A DNA stretch of 26,000 nt, taken from positions 1 to 26,000 of the forward strand of contig RPFO01000333.1 in NCBI GenBank assembly GCA_009746045.1, written 5' to 3'. Each line of letters starts with the position of its first letter. Within the stretch, counting starts at the first letter, position 1. This document shows, one piece after another, positions 9,423 through 18,505 of this stretch. The DNA comes from Mesostigma viride (taxonomy: Eukaryota; Streptophyta; Mesostigmatophyceae; Mesostigmatales; Mesostigmataceae). Both the position numbers and the translations under genes were made by a program. The notes under the pieces were generated by a model, which was not told the DNA's origin, searched no databases, and saw nothing but the letters and a program-made list of their open reading frames with translations.

Positions 9423-10572
9423 GCCCGCTCTACCGCCAGGACCCCAAGGTCTTGGCCGCCCGGCACCGCCTCAAGCGTAACCGGGACCCGCTGCAGCAAC
9501 CGGTGCTCAAGGCCGCCCTCGTGGAGGCCTACGAGCACGCTCAGGATGCGGAGGCGGCCCAGTGCATCGCCGATGCCAAGGCCTGCCAAGCTCGCAACCA
9601 GGGCAAGGACATGTGGTACCACCTCGACCGGCTCGGCGGCCGGCGGCAGCGCACCCCGGTGGAGCATGCACACGGGGGACGGCACGGCGCCGGTCAGCCT
9701 TGACCGCTGGTTGGCCCACAATGTTTCCTTGACCGGTGGGGCTCGCGCCCCCCCCCCGCCGCTTCACCCCGAGACGGCCGCCCGCCTTGGGGTTGCCGGA
9801 CCCCCGCCGCCGCCAGCGCCCCCTTCCTCGGCCGCGGACTACCAAGTCCCCGCCTTGCAGGAGGGCTGCCTTGCCACTGACGACGTCGTCCACCCCTTCA
9901 CTTTGAAGGAATTGGACGGCGCCCTTGCTCGCCTGCGGTACGATGCGGCGGTCGGTGCCGACCACCTTTCTGCTGAGCTGCTGAAGACCCCTGACCTAGC
10001 GGTTAGGGATCTTCTGCTGGCGTTCTGTCACCGTGTCCTGCTCTCTGACGAGCCTCCGCCTGCTGAGTGGCAGACGGCCATCCGCGTCATGCTGTACAAG
10101 AAGGGCTCTGCTGCTGACCCCGGTAACTATCGGGGTGTCTGCCTCCAGAGCGCCGCGCTGAAGGTCTTCATGCGCATGATGCTGCACAGGCTCCGCGCTG
10201 CGCTGGACCCACAACTGGGTGAGTCTCAGATGGGTTTCCGTCGTGGTCGTAACACTGTCATGGCTGTGAACTTGTCGCGCGCCGGCTGATGGAGGAGGTG
10301 CGTCGCCTTTGCCCTGACAGTTTGCCGCTGGTCTTCATTTTTGTTGACTATATCAAGGCCTTTGACACGGTCCTCTGGGAGGCTCTTCGGGCCATCCTAG
10401 CTCTGGACCGAGTGCCACCAGCGTTTATTGCTGCCATTCGCCGACGTCTGTATGAGGGCTCACAGGCAGTAGTGCGGACTGTGGAAGGCACCACCCCACC
10501 ATTCCCCCTTCACCACGGGGTGTGGCAAGGTTGTGTCCTGTCCCCATACCTGTTCATTATTGTCGTGGACCA
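9423..10572 (+). pseudogene. LINE copy 1 reverse transcriptase, N-terminal part (broken)
   Basis: The linker reads LYRQDPKVLAARHRLKRNRD, then after a frame change near 9670 DGTAPVSLDRWLAHN. The reverse transcriptase follows, with YKKGSAADPGNYRGVCL and GFRRGRNTVMAVNLSR. A TGA at 10287-10289 ends this frame and overlaps an ATG in the next frame (TGATG). That second frame carries the motif-A region FVDYIKAFDTVLWEAL with its catalytic Asp, then HHGVWQGCVLSPYLF. The reading then runs into the palindromic insertion at 10573. Reverse transcriptases of this kind copy the element RNA at a nicked chromosomal target. This copy cannot make an intact enzyme. Confidence 0.85.
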
Positions 10573-10724
10573 AGTTGTACAAGCTACTGCTTATACTTTT
10601 TATGCGCAAACCTTTTAGCTAAGGTTAACGCATATTCTTACATCCTGCGCAGGATGTAAGAATATGCGTTAACCTTAGCTAAAAGGTTTGCGCATAAAAA
10701 GTATAAGCAGTAGCTTGTACAACT
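10573..10724. repeat. Left 152-bp perfect palindrome
   Basis: The centre is TGC|GCA between 10648 and 10649, with 76-bp arms and no spacer. It can extrude as a cruciform or form a hairpin on either strand. Confidence 0.93.
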
Positions 10725-10971
10725 TAGAACCGGCGCGGCGCGGAAGTCATGGGTTCGAAACCTCGTGGGGACAGTGCCGAGTAGGGATTATTTGGGAGGA
10801 TCCGCCGGGGCACCGGTCGGACCTAATTAATCGCCTAGCGAGGTAGATATCGAACCTATTCCCGGGATTAATATCGAATCAGTAATTCGATATCGAATTA
10901 GAAATTCGATGCGGAAGTAAACCCTAGTTAGGGAGCCGCTTAATATTCCGCCCCAACGCGCAAAGGTTTTA

Positions 10972-11123
10972 AGTTGTACAAGCTACTGCTTATACTTTTT
11001 ATGCGCAAACCTTTTAGCCAAGGTTAACGCATATTCTTACATCCTGCGCAGGATGTAAGAATATGCGTTAACCTTAGCTAAAAGGTTTGCGCATAAAAAG
11101 TATAAGCAGTAGCTTGTACAACT
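10972..11123. repeat. Right 152-bp near-perfect palindrome
   Basis: It is the same sequence as the left palindrome, with one base difference near 11019 (AGCCAAGG instead of AGCTAAGG) that breaks the match within its arms. Because each block is its own reverse complement, the two blocks are both direct and inverted repeats of one another. Confidence 0.93.
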
Positions 11124-11167
11124 GACCACGTCATGCGCCAGGCACGTGCGCGCTTTACTGCTCTTAA

Positions 11168-12885
11168 CTCTTCAACCGTCTGGACTGGAACCACCGAAAC
11201 GGACTGAGTTTGGGTATCTTTGTGCGCCTGAGAGTAACTAGCCAAATAACATTTTCTGGCCCACCCTTGGAACCAAGCATGCTTTTATATCAAATAATGT
11301 TTGGGAAATTTGGTTGGTCACATATCTATGCCCCATGCATGCTATAAATAGCACCCCCCCCGGGGGGGTACGGTGCACATGGGGTTGGAGACATATATAA
11401 TGCATTATAGACCATTTACACAAATCAGGTGGCCCTGGCCTTTTAAAGGCAGTTTATTAGAATCACAGGCATGCCATCAATGCATTCACAGCATGAAATG
11501 TCACAGAACTGCACATGCTAGCTAGCAAACAGCCCAAAATAGCTCAGACCGTTATAACGGTGCAAGCTATTTTGGGACGGTTGCTAGAACTGCCGTATAG
11601 GTTTCCTATCCCAAAGTGGCACAAAACAACAACTAGATGGCCACAAAAGCAATGCCAACACCATGTCCAGCATATAAGACACAAGCTCATGCTATACAAT
11701 AGGTGTAAGGCTCATATCAAGGCCTAAAGCGCGCGTACAAAGGGTGGCAAGGAGCTACATCACTAACACACCCAATGAACGACAAAACACCTCTATGTTC
11801 TTGGAAACAATGAATAAAACAATAGGAATAAGTTGGTATAATGCTCCCATGCAAACAGGTTATGGGTATCTCCACGATTTTCACATGCAATGGATGCAAA
11901 ACAAGAAGGTGGGCGTTGGCCAGCAAAACAAGAAGCCACGCCTAACACTGGTCAGAAAAGAACTTGTCTCGGGGTGCTTGACCAAGGAAAAGCATTGGGT
12001 AATCAACGTTACCATATTAGTGACCGATAACAATCGTTACCTCGCTATTTCCGTTGCAGCATCAGCTAACGGTGACCAAACATGGTCCAAAATCTGCTTG
12101 ACCTGATGGTATTCCCCAACCATGACAAGCCGATGCGTAGAGGCAGCAAAACAACAAAAAGACAATCACAACCCCTCGGTAATAACTCTGATATTAGCTT
12201 TAAACGATAATACAACTATATACGGCTAATAGAACACGCTTGGAGGCTAGAACGTACCAGGTCGGTACAGCAGATTACCTTTCTTGCGCGAGCCAGCACG
12301 CCAGAGTAATGGACGTAGCCTCGAGCCTTTACTGGCTGCCAATGCTAATAAATCTTGTTGGGAACAACGTACTAAATTGATCGATGCGCAGATGTCTGGG
12401 AAAATTCGGCCTAGCAACATGCAGCACTCGCACCATCACTGCCTGGCCGCTAACGTCATTTGCTGCGCCGACCAGCACCCCGAGACCCATCTACGTACCT
12501 CCGAACCTTCCATGGCTAGGGATATTCAATTTTTAGGATCTAAGAATCATGCCTACAAAATTTGAGTCCAATACGTCAAGCCATTCTCTCGTACCAGTCA
12601 GTTCTTTGCACCGCCATAGCCGTGCGCGTCAATATTTTTCCTGCACGTCGGTCCCGTTGGACCATGGTACCCCCCTAACTTTGCTCAAGCATTTCTCCCT
12701 GGCCAGGTGTCCAAAGTACGGTCTGAAGTGCTCTACGGAAAGCTGACGTCTAGATCTTTCGATCCCCCCAGGTTTGACCGTTAAATTATTATTGGCGCGG
12801 CGCCTGGTAGGCGCACAAACTCAGTCCGTTAGAGTGGTAGGACTTCAACTGGTACCACGAAAACGGCGCGAGAACGGTTTAAGAG
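11168..12885. mobile_element. 1718-bp non-autonomous DNA transposon in a TTAA duplication
   Basis: TTAA flanks it on both sides (11164-11167 and 12886-12889). Removing the element and one TTAA restores the LINE frame from FTAL to KGFEPGLDIL. The ends are imperfect inverted repeats: CTCTTCAACCGT on the left and ACGGTTTAAGAG on the right. Deeper matches are CGGACTGAGTTTG and TGTGCGCCT on the left and their complements near 12815-12835 on the right. Duplication of TTAA is typical of piggyBac and Kolobok transposons. The short terminal sequence does not decide between them. Internal open frames are at most about 120 residues and none resembles a transposase. The element contains a 12-bp inverted repeat (11533-11544 with 11565-11576) and a TATAAATA followed by eight Cs and seven Gs (11343-11368). 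Confidence 0.8.
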
Positions 12886-13720
12886 TTAAGGGGTTCGAGC
12901 CAGGCTTGGACATCCTTAACGAGCGTGGGCACGGCGGGGTTAGCACGGGTTACCGCCTGGCTGACCTGATTTATGCGGACGACACCACCCTCATCGCGCG
13001 CCCCGAGCACATTCAGACCTGGCTGGACTGCCTGGGCCTGGCGGGAGGCGAGGGCGGTGGGGTTGGAGATTAGTGTCAAAACTGAGGGGATGGTGATTGG
13101 GGCCTCCAGTCGTCCCCCGCTGCCGCGCCTGCTCGACGGGACGGAGGTCCCATTCCGCGACCGCTTCAAGCTGTTGGGGAGTTGGCTTCCTGACACTGCC
13201 GACGATGTGGACACCCGCATCGGCCTTTCCTGGGCCAAGCAGTCCGTTCGCTCAACACCTACTGGCGCTCCAAGGGCCTGGACGAGCACCGCAAGCGCAT
13301 GCTTTTCAAGGTCCTCGTCCTCACGGTGCTCACGTATGGCGCCGAGGCATGGACACTCACGGCAACACTGGCAGCCAAGCTAGACGGCACGGTAACCCGG
13401 ATGCTCCGACAGGTCCTGAATGTCGGGTTTTCGCAGCGTAGGTCATTAGAGTCTTTGTATCACGGTATGCCCCGTATTTCGGACGAGATTAGGCAGCGTA
13501 GGATAGCATTTGTAGGACATCTTGCTCGCACCAGCCAGGTCGACACCGCCCTTGGTCTGGCCGGTCCCCAGCGGCTCGGCCAACCAGGGCGGCATATTTT
13601 GACCTGGCCTGGCCCCAAGAACATTCCTAAAAAGGTAGGGAAACATGCCATGACCTATACCCAGATGTTGCTGGACGACCTAGTGGTCCCAGCCCAGTTT
13701 GAGTACCGCATCCACTCTCT
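12886..13720 (+). pseudogene. LINE copy 1 reverse transcriptase, C-terminal part (broken)
   Basis: This continues the reverse transcriptase after the TTAA element. It has GFEPGLDIL and then the catalytic LIYADDTTLIARPEH (YADD, motif C, near 12970). A frame change follows near 13040-13060 (LAGGEGGGVGD against VGLEISVKTEGMVIGASS). The C-terminal region typical of several LINE clades has KVLVLTVLTYGAEAWTL, then RQRRIAFVGHLARTSQ. It ends at the insertion of LINE copy 2; the last codons resume after 16609. Confidence 0.85.
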
Positions 13721-13726
13721 GGGGTC

Positions 13727-16515
13727 ACCCCGGCCCGCCACTTTTTGGTTATGCTGCTCGACGCCAATGCCACGCTCCCCGTGGGCACTGCTGGCAGCCG
13801 CTTTGCGCCTGCTGACACTACTGCTAACGTCAACACTCCCCTGTTTTCTGCCTTTTTGCGGGATAGCGGGATGGTTGCTGTCAACTGCCACTTCCAACGT
13901 CCCTCACAGGACTTGGTCACTTTTCGTGGCCCTAACGGCCGTCAGGCCTGTTTGGACTACGTGGTGGTACGGCAGTCCAGGTGCACTGACCTCGGTCCTG
14001 GACACACGAGTGTTTGACACGCCGACGGTGTGCTCTGACCACCGGTTGGTGCGCGCGACCCTTCGGCTCCGGTTCCACGTCCCCGCGCGCCGCGCCCCAG
14101 TGGTCCGCCCTGACTGGTCTGCTCTACGTCCGGTCAAGGGAGATCCTGAGGACTGGACGGACGCCGAGCACGAGCGGAACCGGTGCCGCCAGGAGTACCT
14201 GTCGGCCCTGGACGCCCGGGCGGACGTCGACGAGCTGGACAAGGGTGCCCCCAACGCCGCCATTTTTGCGGGCTTTGCGGCCCGTGCCCCGTTGCTGGCG
14301 GCCCGGCACCTGCCGGTCATGCCCCGCCGCCGCCCCGGCCCGCTCTACCGCCAGGACCCCACGGTCTTGGCCGCCCGGCACCGCCTCAAGCGTAACCGGG
14401 ACCCGCTGCAGAAACCATTGCTCAAGGCCGCCCTTGTGGAGGCCTACCAGCACGCTCAGGACGCGGAGGCGGCCCAGTGCATCGCCGATGCCAAGGCCTG
14501 CCAGGCTCGCAACCAGGGCAAGGACATGTGGTACCACCTCGACCGGCTCGGCGGCCGGCGGCAGCGCACCCCGGAGGAGCATGCACACGGGGGACGGCAC
14601 GGCGCCGGTCAGCCTTGACCGCTGGTTGGCCCACAATGTTTCCTTGACCGGTGGGGCTCGCGCCCCCCCCCGCCGCTTCACCCCGAGACGGCCGCCCGCC
14701 TCGGGGTCGCCGGACCCCCGCCGCCGCCAGCGCCCCCCTCCTCGGCCGCGGACTACCAAGTCCCCGCCTTGCAGGAGGGCTGCCTTGCCACTGACGACGT
14801 CGTCCACCCCTTCACTTTGAAGGAATTGGACGGCGCCCTTGCTCGCCTGCGGTACGATGCGGCGGTCGGTGCCGACCACCTTTCTGCTGAGCTGCTGAAG
14901 ACCCCTGATCTGGCGGTTGAAGGATCTTCTGCTGGCGTTCTGCAACCGTGTCCTGCTCTCTGACGAGCCTCCGCCTGCTGAGTGGCAGACGGCCATCCGC
15001 GTCATGCTGTACAAGAAGGGCTCTGCTGCTGACCCCGGTAACTATCGGGGTGTCTGCCTCCAGAGCGCCGCGCTGAAGGTCTTCATGCTCATGATGCTGC
15101 ACAGGCTCCGCGCCGCGCTGGACCCACACCTGGGTGAGTCTCAGATGGGTTTCCGTCGTGGTCGTAACACTGTCATGGCTGTGAACTTGTCGCGCGCCGA
15201 TTGATGGAGGAGGTGCGTCGCCTTCCCCCTGACAGTTTGCCGCTGGTCTTCATTTTTGTTGACTATATCAAAGCCTTTGACACGGTTCTCTGGGAGGCTC
15301 TTTGGGCCATCCTCGGCTCTGGATCGGGTGCCACCTGCGTTTATTGCTGCCATTCGCCGACTGTATGAGGGCTCACAGGCAGTAGTGCGGACTGCGGAAG
15401 GCACCACCCCACCATTCCCCCTTCACCACGGGGTGTGGCAAGGTTGTGTCCTGTCCCCATACCTGTTCATTATTGTCGTGGATCACGTCATGCGCCGGGC
15501 ACGTGCGCGCTTTACTGCTCTTATGAGGGGTTCGAGCCAGGCTTGGACATCCTTAACGTGAAAGAGCACGGCGGGGTTAGACCTGGTTCCCGCCTTGCCG
15601 ACCTGATTTATGCGGATGATACCACCCTCATCGCGCGCCCCGAGCACATTCAGACCTGGCTGGACTGCCTGGGCCTGGAGGCGCGGGCGGTGGGGTTGGA
15701 GATTAGTGTCAAAACCGAGGCGATGGTGATTGGGGCCTCCAGTAAACCACCGCTGCCGCGCCTGCTCGACGGGACGAAGGTCCCGTTCCGCGACCGCTTC
15801 AAGCTGTTGGGGAGCTGGCTTCCTGACACCGCCGACGATGTGGACACCCGCATCGGCCTTGCCTAGGCCAAGCTCCGTTCGCTCACACCCTACTGGCGCT
15901 CGAAGGGCCTGGGCGGGCACCGCAAGCGCATGCTCTTCAAGGTCCTCGTCCTCACGGTGCTCACGTATGGCGCCGAGGCGTGGACCCTCCCACCCAAACT
16001 GGCAGCTAGGCTAGACGGCACGGTTTACAGGATGCTCTGACAGGTCCTTAACGTAGGTTTTTCCGAGCGTCCGTCATCAGAATCTTTGTATCATGGCATG
16101 CCTCGTGTTTCGGACGAGATTAGGCAGCGTAGGATAGCATTTGTAGGACACGTTGCCCGCACCAGCCAGGTCGACACCACCCTCGGTCTGGCCGGCCCCC
16201 GGCCAGCGGCTTGGCCAGCCAGGGCGGCACATTCTGACCTGGCCTGGCCCCGCGGACATTCCCAAACGGGTAGGGAAACCTGTCACGAACTACGTTCAGA
16301 TGTTGCTGGACGACCTAGTGGTCCCAGCCCAGTTTGAGCACCGCATCCACTCTCTCTCCCGTCTTTGGACTGTCATGCAGGACAAGACGCGGTGGAAGAA
16401 GATTGTCAAGGCGCACACGCCCGACCCTGTGGGCAAGCCACCTCCCCCCAAGCGGAGGCGGCGTTTTGATGAGAAGTGTAGTCAGGATTTTCTAGATAGC
16501 TTAGAGTTAGTATAG
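13727..16515 (+). pseudogene. LINE copy 2 endonuclease / reverse transcriptase polyprotein (broken)
   Basis: The order is as follows. First comes the C-terminal part of an EEP/APE-type endonuclease, with LLDANA, LDYVVVR and SDHRLV (the Asp-His pair). A linker has LYRQDPTVLAARHRLKRN. The reverse transcriptase has NYRGVCL, GFRRGRNTV, FVDYIKAFDTVLWEAL, GVWQGCVLSPYLF and LIYADDTTLIA, followed by the C-terminal TYGAEAWTL region and a basic Pro-rich end (KPPPPKRRRRFDE). Frame breaks occur near 13980, 14600, 14660-14680 (fewer Cs than copy 1), 14925, 15202 (TGATG as in copy 1), 15320 and 15535. In-frame stops lie near 15865 (TAG) and 16037 (TGA). The protein would nick target DNA and prime reverse transcription there, but this copy is inactive. 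Confidence 0.88.
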
Positions 16516-16568
16516 TTCGATCACGCGGCTTCCTCCACCCCACCCATCATGGAATATGTGCTACATGA

Positions 16569-16582
16569 CCTCCCCACGGAGG
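16569..16582 (+). promoter_or_regulatory. LINE copy 2 3' hairpin
   Basis: CCTCC-CCAC-GGAGG is a 5-bp stem with a 4-base loop. It lies 9 bases after GTGCTACATG and just before the AT tail. A 3' stem-loop recognised by the element's own reverse transcriptase is known in some LINE groups. A similar role here is inferred from position and from the matching stems in the other copies. Confidence 0.55.
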
Positions 16583-16608
16583 CATGTTATAATTTAATTT
16601 AATTTTTA

Positions 16609-16890
16609 ATCCACTCTCTCTCCCGTCTTTGGACTGCCATGCAGGACAAGACGCGGTGGAAGAAGATTGTCAAGGCGCACACGCCAGCCCCTGTGGGCAA
16701 GCCGCCTCCCCCCAAAAGGAGGAGCCGTTTTGATGAGTAGCGTAGATAGGCTTTTCTAGACTAGATATAGCTTAGAGTTAGGTTAGTTCGATTACGCGGC
16801 TTCCTCCACACCACCCATCCAACCTGGAATCTGTGCTACATGATCTCCCAACGGAGACATGTTATAATTTAATTTAATTTAAATTTTTTA
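16609..16890 (+). mobile_element. 3' end of LINE copy 1, displaced by copy 2
   Basis: It resumes at ATCCACTCTCT and gives the last codons of the LINE protein (KPPPPKRRSRFDE, stop TAG at 16738-16740), the 3' untranslated region and the AT-rich tail. It could be read as a third truncated LINE. However, its first base continues copy 1 exactly after the duplicated target, so it is the displaced 3' end of copy 1. Confidence 0.85.
16844..16857 (+). promoter_or_regulatory. LINE copy 1 3' hairpin
   Basis: TCTCC-CAAC-GGAGA. It has the same 5-bp stem and 4-base loop as the copy 2 hairpin. The outermost C-G pair is replaced by T-A, so both sides changed and pairing is kept. Confidence 0.55.
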
Positions 16891-16900
16891 ATGCCTATGT

Positions 16901-17100
16901 AGAGAGATGCTCTCTGTTGAGAAGCCATGCCCTAGCTCTTGTATAGCCATGATGATCTTCCTCCCCCATGCCGGGATCCCCTTAGTTGGGTTGAACCCGA
17001 GACAGCATGGTGGTGCCGGTGCCCTTGAGGCACCTAGAGCAAGTGTTGCTTACATTCCACTCTTGCAGGAAGTAGCCCAGAATGTATTAAAAGCCATATG
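16901..17100. other. Spacer between LINE remnants, no gene seen
   Basis: About 200 bp of unique sequence. It has a pyrimidine-rich stretch ending in TTGCAG near 17070 that could be a splice acceptor, but no exon can be assembled around it. Confidence 0.4.
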
Positions 17101-17160
17101 CCTTCTCCGGGATATGTGCTACATGTACTCCCAACGGAGTTATGTTTCTAATTAATTAAT
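17101..17160 (+). mobile_element. LINE-like 3' tail remnant A
   Basis: GGGATATGTGCTACATG is followed by the hairpin ACTCC-CAAC-GGAGT (17127-17140), TATGTT and an ATTA-rich tail. It matches the last 50 or so bases of the two LINE copies. It is probably an extremely 5'-truncated insertion of a related, more diverged LINE. The 5' limit is uncertain. Confidence 0.6.
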
Positions 17161-17224
17161 TAATTAGGGATACGTGTTACATAGGCTCCCCACGGAGTTA
17201 TCAAGGAGTTATGTTCTCAATTAA
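17161..17224 (+). mobile_element. LINE-like 3' tail remnant B
   Basis: GGGATACGTGTTACATA is followed by the hairpin GCTCC-CCAC-GGAGT (17185-17198; the outermost pair is G with T), then GTTATGTTCTCAATTAATTA. It lies directly after remnant A, so it is either a tandem copy of that tail or a second insertion. Confidence 0.55.
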
Positions 17225-17225
17225 T

Positions 17226-18505
17226 TACTTGACAAAATAGGTTTGAAACCATCCAGCATGTGATCTTACATGGTCCATTTGTGAACAAATGGTGCCTGTG
17301 ACCAGTTTATATAGTCGTGAGAACCGGCTCATGTCCGCGGGCAGCCTCTGTGATCTGGCGGCAGATGACTCGCAAGTCGAGAAATGCAGGAAGTCATGAA
17401 GGACACCAAGTCCCAGTTGTGGGGGTAGTGTGACCAAAATCGCGGGCACAGATATGTGGGCCGTACGTGCTGGTGCCCGCAAGCCTACCATTAGAGGCTA
17501 GATAGACGCCATTCCATTTCCACAGATTCAGGCTCATGTGACGCACCACGTGTAGATTATCAAGGAGACCACCTAACCCAGTAAATTATCAAGGAGACAA
17601 CCAGCGCAGGCCAGAAATCGGGAGAATCCGGACCATGGCAGCTCTATTATGATTATAGTTGTGAGAAACAATCCTGTAGAAGACAGGTTAACAATTCAAC
17701 CAACGCAGTCCATCAGACATGCCTTCATGCAGCTTTCCACACACACCTTGTATTCCGAATCCAACCCTTTGGTTGGTGTACACAGTTGTCTCACTTAACA
17801 CAACTAAAGCGAAATCCCACAGGGCAGAGGCAATGGAATGATGTCGAGAAACCCTGTGTTCACCAAGTGGTGTGCAGTCATTACTGAAGCTACCATTACT
17901 ACCCTTATCCACAAGTTCACTCCCTACATAAATACAAAATCTAAGAGATAACTCTTGTCACCATCAGTCTGCAAGCACACTGGCATAGGGGCTGACTGGC
18001 AACCTTAACGCCGTACATGCCCATGAAACTTGCTCGTTCCCATGCTAGATCTTGACCAAAAAAAAACAACAACAATCTGGCTCAGGGACATCAAAGTGCA
18101 GCCAAGCTTATAATCCTTTGGAAGCCAACACGATCCCCATCGGCACCTCCTCGGAGACATCGCCGATGGGCCCACTGGCAGGCCTTTCCCAGCGGCTTGC
18201 TGGGCATGGGTTACTACCTGAAATGGCAGTCCGCAGCATGTCTATACCAAGTACATGGTATATATGTGGTATATACGCCACATTGCATCTTGGCTCTGAG
18301 GCAAAACTGTGCTTGCCATGCCACAACAAACATATACACAGGCTGCATGGACGCAGTAAGGATAGTGTGGCAAAAGCACCAAGGCCGGCGTATTGGCTCC
18401 CCAAGGTTGGAGCGATGCATGCCGACATGAGCAGCCTCAGATGTAGACTCGCGCTAGGGCGCACAAGAGAGGGCTTATCTTGTTAGGGACAGCTGCGTCC
18501 ACAGC
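17226..18505. other. About 1.3 kb downstream of the CFAP97D-like gene, no gene seen
   Basis: This lies 3' of the stop codon of the minus-strand gene and may contain its 3' untranslated region. On that strand a TGTAA, the usual green-algal polyadenylation signal, occurs at about 17264-17268. That is far from the stop and therefore weak. Open frames on both strands are short and show no domain. TTATCAAGGAGAC occurs twice, near 17557 and 17586. Confidence 0.45.

Larger units (their letters stand above)
10573..11123. mobile_element. 551-bp fold-back element with two self-palindromic 152-bp ends
   Basis: It lies inside LINE copy 1 between duplicated GACCA (10568-10572 and 11124-11128). The second LINE has a single uninterrupted equivalent there (GATCACGTCATGCG). 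Each end is a 152-bp palindrome (10573-10724 and 10972-11123) starting AGTTGTACAAGCTACTGC and ending with its reverse complement. The left palindrome looks perfect and the right has one mismatch in its arms. The 247-bp middle has no open frame of note. It contains GGTTCGAAACC, which fits an RNA polymerase III B box, and repeated ATTCGAT/ATATCGAA pieces. It codes for no transposase, so it must have been moved by an enzyme made elsewhere. The family is unknown. Confidence 0.85.
13721..16608 (+). mobile_element. LINE copy 2: 5'-truncated non-LTR retrotransposon inside copy 1
   Basis: It is flanked by ATCCACTCTCT at 13710-13720 and 16609-16619, an 11-bp target-site duplication. Copy 1 has that string once in its ancestral sequence. 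The insertion starts within the apurinic-type endonuclease domain, so it reaches further 5' than copy 1. It keeps a 3' untranslated region with a small hairpin and an AATTTAATTTAATTTTT tail. Homologous stretches of the two copies look very similar by eye, so copy 2 came from the same or a closely related source lineage. Since it interrupts copy 1, it is the younger insertion. Confidence 0.88.
9409..16890 (+). mobile_element. LINE copy 1: 5'-truncated non-LTR retrotransposon interrupted by three insertions
   Basis: Its own parts are 9409-10572, 11124-11167, 12886-13720 and 16609-16890. The parts follow each other without gap when compared with the second copy at 13721-16608. ATGCCTATGT occurs immediately after the 3' tail (16891-16900) and near the 5' end (9399-9408), a likely 10-bp target-site duplication. 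About 14 bases of unmatched sequence lie between the left duplication and the first LINE-matching base near 9423, as extra bases at a LINE 5' junction can. The element encodes a linker, reverse transcriptase and C-terminal region, but its endonuclease is lost through 5' truncation. The tail is AATTTAATTTAA-like rather than poly(A). The reverse transcriptase resembles the RTE-like lineages, but the clade is uncertain. Confidence 0.85.

Noticed and set aside
10740-10790. A tRNA gene or tRNA-derived SINE suggested by GGTTCGAAACC
   Set aside because: Only the B box fits. The T-stem pairs over about three bases, and I could not find a convincing A box or cloverleaf.
11744-12106. 120-residue open frame in the TTAA element as a transposase fragment
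   Set aside because: No acidic catalytic pattern or Cys-rich tail of piggyBac or Kolobok enzymes is visible.
16609-16890. A third independent LINE copy
   Set aside because: It begins exactly at the duplicated ATCCACTCTCT and continues copy 1, so it is the displaced 3' end of copy 1.
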